Under the pieces are notes generated by a model that was not told where the DNA came from, ran no database searches, and was given only the letters and a program-made list of their open reading frames with translations. Made by a program: the position numbers and the translations under genes. Below are positions 1 through 6,377 of a DNA stretch of 17,055 nt, piece after piece; the stretch's first letter is position 1, and the number at the start of each line of letters is the position of its first letter. This DNA is from Cytophagaceae bacterium. GTDB lineage: Bacteria > Bacteroidota > Bacteroidia > Cytophagales > Flexibacteraceae. The stretch is from NCBI GenBank assembly GCA_947464365.1, contig CANHWS010000039.1:1-17055 (forward strand), written 5' to 3'.

Positions 1-1121
1 CTACCCAAGTTTGTGCTGGGGCAACAATACCAATCACGGTATCTGCACCTACCAATCGGGTTTGTATTTATGGCCCATTAACTGCTACATCGGTGTTTCG
101 GGCAGAGCTAGACACCACGGGGTTTGGGGTTTTCCGTAACCCGATTTTGCTAGGCACCTATGTTGGTAACGCTGCTGGTGGCATGATCAATGCGCGCTTT
201 CCCGCCAATATGCAGGTTAATGGGCATATCCGAGTGGTAGTCAACAATGCCGACTCTAATGCCATCCCGATGAAGTATCAATCCACAACTGGCGAGTTCC
301 CGATCAATGTTGGCAATGCGTCACCAAGCGGGTCCCTAACAAATCTATCCATACTTGTCGATTCTAGGGCAATCCCTCAAAATGGGCAGGTCTGCATTGG
401 TGGTACCCTGCTAGCCACCAATGATGGCACGCCGAACAATGACAACCAAACCTGGACCATTAGCCCAAGTACAGCAGGCACCATCCAATCCAATGGCGAT
501 CCTTACTTTGGACCTGCTAGAACTACGATTGCCCTTAACCCCAACTACCAAGGCCCAATGACAATCAGCGTGGCCGCCAATAATGCCTGTGGTACAGGTC
601 CCGCTGCTAGTATGGTTGTCAACGTCGTTGGCGGCACTGCGCAATACCAAAGCACTGGGGTGTTGACAACCAACTTAGTGGGAGGGCAGTGGCTATATGC
701 CAGTTCGATCCGCAGTCCCTTTGCGCCACTCAGCCCGCCTCAGCTATCGAGCACGTTTGATCTTCGTGCTTCGGGGCAAGCCAATGGCTACTACCGCTAT
801 GATGATGGCACCTGCCAAAGCAACATCCTATATTATAGCACCACTGTTGGCCTTAGCACCGAGGCGGCATCTATTGCTTTCCAGGTATATCCGAATCCTG
901 CCACAGATGCCTTCCGGATTGAGGCAGCGCTTCAAGACGGCCCTGCTGAAGTGGTTATCTATAATGGTGTTGGTCAGGTGGTGCACCATGGCAAACTGCT
1001 AGGAGGCGAGGGGCAGACCGCTACACAAGAGATCAACACAGCTGGGCTTAGCCGTGGTGTCTATTTGGTGCGGGTCGTTAGTGGCAATGCCATTGGGGTT
1101 CAGCGTCTGGTGTTGCGGTAG
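1..1121 (+). CDS. T9SS C-terminal sorting-domain protein, 5' truncated by the window
   Basis: The reading frame is open from base 3, so the true start lies left of the window; the internal GTG at 93 is not a believable start. About 372 residues are visible. They align throughout with the C-terminal part of the protein encoded at 1710-4673: both share 'QVCAGA', 'VFRAELDTTG', 'YQSTTGE' and 'GFYRYNNGTC'-like stretches. Order: a beta-rich segment, a PKD-like segment (around 'GDPYFGP' to 'NNACGTG'), then about 80 C-terminal residues of the type A T9SS sorting domain (starts 'VYPNPATDAF', contains 'VIYNGVGQVV', ends 'GVYLVRVVSG...LVLR'). The family is exported by Sec, crosses the outer membrane through T9SS, and is often cell-surface anchored. 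The substrate or partner is unknown. Codon use is mixed (GGG, CGG, AGT are common), unlike its downstream paralog. It stops with TAG at 1119-1121. Confidence 0.85.
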   Translation, partial: TQVCAGATIPITVSAPTNRVCIYGPLTATSVFRAELDTTGFGVFRNPILLGTYVGNAAGGMINARFPANMQVNGHIRVVVNNADSNAIPMKYQSTTGEFPINVGNASPSGSLTNLSILVDSRAIPQNGQVCIGGTLLATNDGTPNNDNQTWTISPSTAGTIQSNGDPYFGPARTTIALNPNYQGPMTISVAANNACGTGPAASMVVNVVGGTAQYQSTGVLTTNLVGGQWLYASSIRSPFAPLSPPQLSSTFDLRASGQANGYYRYDDGTCQSNILYYSTTVGLSTEAASIAFQVYPNPATDAFRIEAALQDGPAEVVIYNGVGQVVHHGKLLGGEGQTATQEINTAGLSRGVYLVRVVSGNAIGVQRLVLR

Positions 1122-1542
1122 GGTTGCCCCTAGCCAATGCTTGGCCGGTAACGATCCTTCCGGTGGTTTTGTCAATGCGTATATGTTTGAGGTAGCTGAT
1201 TGCGGCCCATTTATTGCGGTGCAAAACCGTAAGGGGCAACCTGAAAGCAAGCACCTATCCGAGCCCAAGTCCTGCTGCCACCAATTTGACACAGTATGGG
1301 AGGCTAAGTTAAGCCAGTGTTATCGGCAGATTATGTGCCCTTTGAGGGTTTCGGGCGGTCACCAAACACTGCTTTAGCCGCGTTCCCTAAAATTTTTTGA
1401 TAGTTTTTGGCCTTTTGGGCAACCTTTTATGTTGCTTGTTGGTCTAAAGACTATAACCCTGGTTATACCCTCCAGACTCACCCTAGGGTTTCAAGATTAA
1501 GAAAGTGAAGGAATTGGCAACCAATTTGACAACATAACGGCG

Positions 1543-1635
1543 TTTGTACTGCAAAAACTGGTTGTCAGATGGCGCTGAAGCGACAATATTTTGAAAATAT
1601 GACACCTACGGGTCATTTGTATTGCAAAATGGTTG
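1543..1635 (+). repeat. Imperfect direct repeat upstream of the T9SS gene
   Basis: Bases 1543-1564 (TTTGTACTGCAAAA followed by ACTGGTTG) recur at 1616-1635 (TTTGTATTGCAAAA followed by TGGTTG). One base differs and two are missing in the second copy; the period is about 73 bases. The second copy ends in the TTG proposed as the -33 element of the downstream promoter, so the first may be a duplicated or decayed promoter half or a protein-binding site. Function is inferred only from position. Confidence 0.45.
1586..1600. promoter_or_regulatory. 15-base perfect palindrome, possible operator
   Basis: ATATTTT-G-AAAATAT is a perfect inverted repeat with 7-base arms and a single central base. It lies 46 bases before the -7 element of the proposed promoter for the 1710-4673 gene, between the two copies of the direct repeat. 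The size and symmetry suit a homodimeric regulator site, but an AT-rich palindrome of this length can arise by chance. Confidence 0.3.
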
Positions 1636-1663
1636 CTTCCCAAACCCCTAGCCCTTAGTTTTG
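1633..1663 (+). promoter_or_regulatory. Bacteroidota-type promoter for the T9SS gene
   Basis: TTG at 1633-1635 is followed after 20 bases by TAGTTTTG at 1656-1663, matching the -33/-7 consensus known for the Bacteroidota primary sigma factor (TTG, 19-21 bases, TAnnTTTG). Transcription would start near 1670, giving a 5' leader of roughly 40 bases before the ATG at 1710. The match is by eye. Confidence 0.5.
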
Positions 1664-1709
1664 AGGCAATTTCAGTTCACAAAAAATCCATTACTCTAAC
1701 ACTGTCGGC

Positions 1710-4673
1710 ATGAAAAAAATATGTTTACTGCTAGCGCTAGCAGCCACGGGCTTCACGGCCTATGGTCAGAAAGCACTCAACGCAGCGGGCAATGCGCGTA
1801 GCAAATACGCGATCGACCCATCTGCACGTCCCGAAGTACGTCGGGCAGATTCTCCTATGGAGAGTGAAAAGTCTGTTCCGTCTGGTCCACGTACCGTCAG
1901 TTCCATCGTTGGTTCTGACTGGGCTGACCAAGTCGGTTATACCTATTTCGATTTGCAGTCTTACGGCTCTAACTCAACCGGTCTTCAATACTACCCATCG
2001 ACTGGTAACATTTCTGTTATCTGGCAATATGGACGTGGTGTGGCCCGTGGCAGCCGTATGGCAGGCTACAACCACTACAGCGGCTCGTTGAACCGTTGGT
2101 TGTTCACTGCTGGTATAACTACCCCAGGTACACAGGATGACTCTGTCAACTTCATGTTATCGCCACTTAGGCCTGTCTCCAACAGCAGCCCTCAAACTGG
2201 TCTTGCGAGCTTCGCAAATGGTCGTATTGGCTGGCCTAACTTGATCTGGGATGGTACTAAAGAAGGTGTTGCCGCCTATTGCGTCTATCCTAATGATCCA
2301 GGTTCGCTAACCCGTATCCATACTTACCAGCCTACTGTCGGCAATTATTTTGCTCAGTTTGGTACCCCTGACCGTTCTGCTGCTGATACAGTACGCCGTG
2401 ACTACACCAAAGAAGCTGTTTTCCACCTAACTGCTAGTGGTGGTAACAACTCTTACCTCCTGACCGCTTCTGAGGACGTAGCTAGCAACCCTAGCCTACT
2501 TGCAGGTGGTACAGCTAACAACTTGATCGTTTATCATACCTCGGACCTTGGTACTAGCTGGACAGCCAACACCATTCCTTTCATCAGCTCTGCTTACGGC
2601 ATTGGTGGTGTTAAGGGTACTGGCTATGCTATCGACGCCAAAGGTGACGAAGTTGCTGTCGTCGTTCAGTGTATGACTGCACGTCCTGACAACGGTCTTG
2701 CTACCTACTTGTTCCGTTCAAGCAACAAAGGTTTGCCAGGTACTTGGTCAAGCCGCTTGATCATGAAACGCACCTCGGCTGATACCTCATTCCGTGTTGG
2801 TTCTAACTTTGTTTTGGCTAGCGATGGCTCGTTCTCGGTCCTGATCGACAACAATGGCAAGTCGCACGTAACAGCCCACGCTGGTTACCAAACACTTGAC
2901 TCGCTTGGTGGTGCTACAAGTACTTTCTACATGAACGGTGCTTTCTCTAGCGCTATCCCTAGCCAGCTTTACTACTGGAACAGCGATATGCCTGATAACT
3001 CTGGTTTCCGCGAGCTAACCGGTATTGTTGACATCAACCGTGATGGTACGATCGACATCCCAGCTTATTCTGCCACCAACGGTGCAGGTCCATATCCACA
3101 AGCTGGTATTTCAATGTCAACCATTGCTACTGATGCAAACAACAACCTTTACATCACCTATTCTGGTTGTGTTGAGGGTACCCAAGCTACCTCTAACCCG
3201 AACGTAACACGTGATGTTTACATCATGGCTTCTTACAACGGTGGTACTACCTGGACCAACCCAATCAACGTCGCTGGTCGTCTGGTAATCAATAACTGCT
3301 TTACTGCTGATGATGGTTCGTCAGGCTCTGGTCTTTACGAAGAGGCTTACCCAATCACCAACCGTCGTATCGGTGCTGATGGTAAACTCCACATGCAGTT
3401 TGTTTCAGATGATCTTGCTGGTCTTGCTCGTGGCGGTACCAACTCAATCGCTGCCATCAATGGCTGGACTAACTGGCGTGGTAACCTGATCAGCTACAAA
3501 GGCATCAGCATCAACGACATCGAAGGTTCATACCTTAAGGCAACATTCCCTGCTCAAGTTTGTGCTGGTGCTTCATTGGCAATGCCAGTTGCTAGCCCTG
3601 TCAATCGTCTTTGTATCTATGGTCCAGTTGACGCTTCTAGCGTATTCCGTGCCGAGCTTGATACAACAGGTAACTCTGCTTTCGCTAACCCTGTGCTTCT
3701 TGGTACCTTCACTGGCAGCGCTGCTGGTGGTACTATCACTGCTAACTTCCCAGCTGGCTGGCAAGGTAATGGCCATATCCGCATCGTTATCAACAATGCT
3801 GATCCGAACGCCAACCCACAGTTGTACCAATCAACCACTGGTGAGTACCCTATCACTGTCACGATCGGTGCTCCAACTTCACCTACCAACCTGACCAACA
3901 TTACCTCTTCTGGTGGTAACGTTACTGCTGGTGGTGCTGTTTGCGGCATCAACTCGGTTAACTTCAATGTTAACAGTGTTGCCAACGCCAACCTATACGA
4001 GTGGTCATTGACACCAGCTGCTGCTGGTAGCATCCAGATCAATGGTGACCCAAGCATTGGTGGTACTACTTCCCTAGCGTCTTTCAATAGCAGCTATACA
4101 GGTCCGGTTACTGTTGGTGTTAAAGCCATCAATGGTTGCGGCACTAGCACAGAGACCACATTTGGTTTCAACGTTGGTGGCGGTTCTGTTTCGTTCGATC
4201 CGAACAACGCAAACACCCTCGTCAGCACAGTTGGTGGTGGTCAGTGGGAGTTCAGCGGCTCGATCATCGGACCGTTCCAACCATTGTCTCCAGCTGTTAC
4301 CCAGACTTCGCTTAGCCTAACCTCACCAGTACAAGCTGACGGATTCTATCGCTATAACAACGGTACCTGTCCTTCTAACGTGGTTTCTTACGTCTTGGTC
4401 GGATTGAGCAATGCACAGCTTGCCAACGCAATCAGCATCTACCCGAACCCAGCTCGCGAGTCGTTCCAGGTTGCAGCTACTGCGCTTGACGGTCGTGCAA
4501 ATATCACTGTGTTCAACGGTGTTGGTCAGCTGGTTAAAGAGGCCTCTCTTGACCTTGCAGGTAGCATCTCTGGCAACACAACCATCAGCACTGATGGTAT
4601 GGGCAAAGGCATCTACTTCGTTCGCGTTAGCACAGGCAAAGCCTCTACTATCAAGCGTGTCGTGATTCAATAA
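1710..4673 (+). CDS. T9SS-secreted protein with sialidase-like Asp-box motifs and C-terminal sorting domain
   Basis: This is a 987-aa exported protein. Residues 1-20 form a Sec signal peptide (MKK, hydrophobic core, cleavage near 'AYGQ'). Three Asp-box-like motifs are visible: 'SDLGTSW' at 278-284, 'SSNKGLPGTW' at 337-346 and 'SYNGGTTW' at 508-515. These are typical of beta-propeller folds in sialidases and BNR-repeat proteins. No catalytic sialidase set can be asserted, so enzymatic activity is unknown. A PKD-like region follows (about 745-830, ending 'INGCGTSTE'). Residues 908-987 are a type A T9SS sorting domain ('IYPNPARESF', 'NGVGQLV', 'GIYFVRVSTG', ending 'VVIQ'). Codons are strongly biased to GGT, AAC, ACC, CGT and GCT, which suggests high expression. 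It has a candidate promoter at 1633-1663 and a strong terminator at 4734-4774, so it is probably monocistronic. It is the tandem paralog of the gene ending at 1121. Confidence 0.88.
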   Translation: MKKICLLLALAATGFTAYGQKALNAAGNARSKYAIDPSARPEVRRADSPMESEKSVPSGPRTVSSIVGSDWADQVGYTYFDLQSYGSNSTGLQYYPSTGNISVIWQYGRGVARGSRMAGYNHYSGSLNRWLFTAGITTPGTQDDSVNFMLSPLRPVSNSSPQTGLASFANGRIGWPNLIWDGTKEGVAAYCVYPNDPGSLTRIHTYQPTVGNYFAQFGTPDRSAADTVRRDYTKEAVFHLTASGGNNSYLLTASEDVASNPSLLAGGTANNLIVYHTSDLGTSWTANTIPFISSAYGIGGVKGTGYAIDAKGDEVAVVVQCMTARPDNGLATYLFRSSNKGLPGTWSSRLIMKRTSADTSFRVGSNFVLASDGSFSVLIDNNGKSHVTAHAGYQTLDSLGGATSTFYMNGAFSSAIPSQLYYWNSDMPDNSGFRELTGIVDINRDGTIDIPAYSATNGAGPYPQAGISMSTIATDANNNLYITYSGCVEGTQATSNPNVTRDVYIMASYNGGTTWTNPINVAGRLVINNCFTADDGSSGSGLYEEAYPITNRRIGADGKLHMQFVSDDLAGLARGGTNSIAAINGWTNWRGNLISYKGISINDIEGSYLKATFPAQVCAGASLAMPVASPVNRLCIYGPVDASSVFRAELDTTGNSAFANPVLLGTFTGSAAGGTITANFPAGWQGNGHIRIVINNADPNANPQLYQSTTGEYPITVTIGAPTSPTNLTNITSSGGNVTAGGAVCGINSVNFNVNSVANANLYEWSLTPAAAGSIQINGDPSIGGTTSLASFNSSYTGPVTVGVKAINGCGTSTETTFGFNVGGGSVSFDPNNANTLVSTVGGGQWEFSGSIIGPFQPLSPAVTQTSLSLTSPVQADGFYRYNNGTCPSNVVSYVLVGLSNAQLANAISIYPNPARESFQVAATALDGRANITVFNGVGQLVKEASLDLAGSISGNTTISTDGMGKGIYFVRVSTGKASTIKRVVIQ

Positions 4674-4733
4674 GCCTAGCCTCACTAGTCAGAGGGTAAT
4701 GCCTCAGCCACTAGTAACTATATAGTATCCCAG

Positions 4734-4774
4734 ATCGGACTTGGTGTAGCAATACGCCAAGTCCGATTTTTTTT
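4734..4774 (+). terminator. Rho-independent terminator of the T9SS gene
   Basis: ATCGGACTTGG at 4734-4744 pairs perfectly with CCAAGTCCGAT at 4757-4767. TGT/ACG adds three pairs (one G-U), leaving a 6-base loop, and an eight-base T-run spans 4767-4774. It begins 60 bases after the stop codon. There is no A-run on the left side, so it works on the + strand only. Confidence 0.9.
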
Positions 4775-5198
4775 GTTTCAAGAGTTGGCTTTTCAGTTGT
4801 TAGCCATGTTAAGCACCTTGGTTTCATTTGTTCAAGGCACCCAGCCCTAGCCATCGTTTGTTGGCCATAGCTGCTATCTGGCCATGATCTAGAAGCAACG
4901 GTTAGTGACCTGATGGATGCCGTTTTGGTGCCGGTAGTTTTGCCTGTACTAGTTCCGCAAAGTCCGATGTAGGAAGGGGATAGTCCAAGACTAATTCCGT
5001 CAACTAGATTGCCCTTTAGTTAGGTTGAATGCCTATTGCCGCTTTTACCAGCACCCGAAAGACTTGCCTTCTGGCTGGCTGGGTTTTGTATTGGCCTGGT
5101 ATCAGTCATGTATCGGTCATTTATTTGGGGGGCTCAGTCCTAGCCCATGGATGTCTATTGACACAAATTACTGAACCGCAACGCCTAGCCTATAAATA
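4775..5198. other. Intergenic region without a supported gene
   Basis: About 420 bases lie between two convergently oriented terminator-like hairpins. The only open frame of note (ATG at 5029, + strand, 78 codons) runs through the 5199-5238 hairpin and shows no recognisable domain, so I do not call it. There is a weak hairpin around 4862-4884 (TGGCCATAG with CTATCTGGCCA). Three copies of CCTAGCC occur at 4846, 5139 and 5184. No RNA gene is recognised. Confidence 0.55.
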
Positions 5199-5238
5199 CC
5201 AAAGGGCCCTCACGCTAATGATCGTGAGGGCCCTTTGG
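5199..5238 (-). terminator. 16-bp perfect hairpin downstream of the MlaE-like permease gene
   Basis: CCAAAGGGCCCTCACG at 5199-5214 and CGTGAGGGCCCTTTGG at 5223-5238 pair fully around an 8-base loop. The hairpin starts 36 bases beyond the stop codon of the minus-strand gene ending at 5275. The T-tract on the minus strand is poor (GTATTTATAGG follows), so it may be a weak or factor-assisted terminator, or a transcript-stabilising structure. It faces the + strand terminator at 4734-4774 across the intergenic gap. Confidence 0.6.
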
Positions 5239-5274
5239 GGTATGGGCGTGAATTACATGGTCTAGTAGTATCTA

Positions 5275-6027
5275 CTAAAGCATGATGCCAGCGATGACAT
5301 AGTCAGCTACCAGCAGGGCGATACAGCTATTGGTTACGGCATTGGTACTGGCAACACCGACCTCGAGTGATCCGCCCTTGGTATAGAAGCCTTCAAAAGC
5401 ACTAATCGAGGTAATCAAGAAGCCGAACACAGTAGCCTTGACCAAGGCAAACAGAATGTTATAGGGTACAAATGAGGTCCTGATACCTTCGACATACTCC
5501 GAGTTGGTGATCAAACCAGAGGCAACCGCTCCAAGATAGCCACCAATAATACCAAGGAAACAGGATAAAATCGTTAGGAGGGGCACCATGGCCGTACCTG
5601 CGATAATCTTAGGTAAGGCCAGATAACTAGCTGAGTTGATACCCATGACGTCCAGAGCATCGATCTGTTCGGTGATGCGCATGGTGCCGAGGTTGCCTGC
5701 TATGTTAGAGCCCACCTTGCCAGCCAAAATCACACAAGTAAAGGTGGTGCTAAGCTCGAGCAGGACCATATCCCGGACAATGGTGCCTACGACCAGTTTC
5801 GGTACAAATGGGCTGAACAAATTGTGGGCTGTCTGCACCGCAGTAACCGCCCCGATGAATACCGAGACTACGGACACAATGAAGACGGACTTGGAGCCAA
5901 TATTCACCATTTCGTCCATGATGAGGCCCGGATAGACAGAAAATCGCTCTGTTTGGCTCACGGTCTTGCCCAAGAAGATCATGTAGCGCCCAAGGGCCTT
6001 GATGAGTGTGAGCGGATTTAGGTTCAT
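5275..6027 (-). CDS. MlaE/YrbE-family ABC transporter permease
   Basis: This is a 250-aa inner-membrane permease of the MlaE/YrbE family, which moves phospholipids or other lipids between inner and outer membrane. Several hydrophobic segments are visible (about 46-65, 89-103, 142-170, 190-210, 230-250). The family signature lies at 103-130, within 'GKVGSNIAGNLGTMRITEQ' and on to 'IDALDVMGI'; 'FEGFYTKGG' at 211-219 is also typical. I chose ATG at 6027. The frame extends to a TTG at 6081, but the extra 18 residues ('MSLVCALAIIK...') are not expected for the family, and a TACCTTTG promoter element lies across that TTG. Bacterial MlaE genes normally sit beside an ATPase gene (MlaF) and often MlaD. 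None follows here: a hairpin comes 36 bases after the stop. An ATPase partner would have to be encoded elsewhere. The exact substrate is unknown. Confidence 0.85.
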   Translation of the reverse strand: MNLNPLTLIKALGRYMIFLGKTVSQTERFSVYPGLIMDEMVNIGSKSVFIVSVVSVFIGAVTAVQTAHNLFSPFVPKLVVGTIVRDMVLLELSTTFTCVILAGKVGSNIAGNLGTMRITEQIDALDVMGINSASYLALPKIIAGTAMVPLLTILSCFLGIIGGYLGAVASGLITNSEYVEGIRTSFVPYNILFALVKATVFGFLITSISAFEGFYTKGGSLEVGVASTNAVTNSCIALLVADYVIAGIML

Positions 6028-6078
6028 AGGGAGAAGATGAAGCCCTGCCTTGATTATTGCTAAGGCACAGACTAGGGA

Positions 6079-6086
6079 CAAAGGTA
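6079..6086 (-). promoter_or_regulatory. Possible -7 promoter element for the MlaE-like permease
   Basis: On the minus strand this reads TACCTTTG, a full match to TAnnTTTG. Transcription would begin near 6072, about 45 bases before the ATG at 6027. No TTG lies at the usual 19-21 bases upstream; the nearest is about 32 away. The call is therefore weak and rests on the -7 element and its position. Confidence 0.3.
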
Positions 6087-6302
6087 CTTAGATATGCCCT
6101 AGTAACATAGAGTTGGCTCAATCACTGGCATATCGGGTACGTGGGCAATCTGGATAGCTGTTGTTAACGCCGGTCTATTGGGTAAGATCCGTCCTTGATA
6201 AGGCATAAATTATACCTCGTTTTTGGCAATGGTTGTTTCGGCTTAGTGTCGGCCGCATTATCTACATGGTAAATACCAACGTGGCAGACTTTAGCCTAAT
6301 GC

Positions 6303-6341
6303 AAAAAAAGGCCATCCTTGCCGTTGCAGGGATGGCCTTTT
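6303..6341 (-). terminator. Rho-independent terminator of secDF
   Basis: Read on the minus strand, AAAAGGCCATCCCTGC pairs with GCAAGGATGGCCTTTT (16 pairs, one G-U, 4-base loop) and runs into seven T residues (the A-run 6303-6309 on the + strand). It begins 36 bases after the secDF stop codon at 6378 and separates secDF from the permease gene. Confidence 0.9.
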
Positions 6342-6377
6342 AGATTGGGGATCGTTACCCCAGCTTAGCTATCTGGA

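Larger units (their letters stand above)
1122..1709. other. 588-base intergenic region between the two T9SS paralogs
   Basis: No convincing gene is present; an overlapping open frame here runs out of the preceding gene and has no recognisable protein character. The first 120 bases hold nested inverted repeats (GGTTGCCCCT at 1122-1131 with AGGGGCAACC at 1232-1241; GGTTTTG at 1165-1171 with CAAAACC at 1222-1228), so the transcript may be structured. No classic hairpin plus T-run terminator is evident for the upstream gene. The last 170 bases carry a short direct repeat, a palindrome and a promoter-like site, each listed separately. Confidence 0.6.

Noticed and set aside
1054..1377. 107-codon + strand frame overlapping the end of the first T9SS gene
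   Set aside because: Out of frame with a well-supported sorting domain and covers the inverted-repeat region; no recognisable features.
4935..4942. TAGTTTTG promoter-like box on the + strand
   Set aside because: No TTG at 19-21 bases upstream and no credible gene downstream.
5029..5265. 78-codon open frame on the + strand
   Set aside because: It runs through the 16-bp hairpin at 5199-5238 and has no domain, promoter or codon signal.
6028..6081. TTG start extending the MlaE-like permease by 18 residues
   Set aside because: The extension is not family-like and the TTG overlaps a TACCTTTG promoter element.
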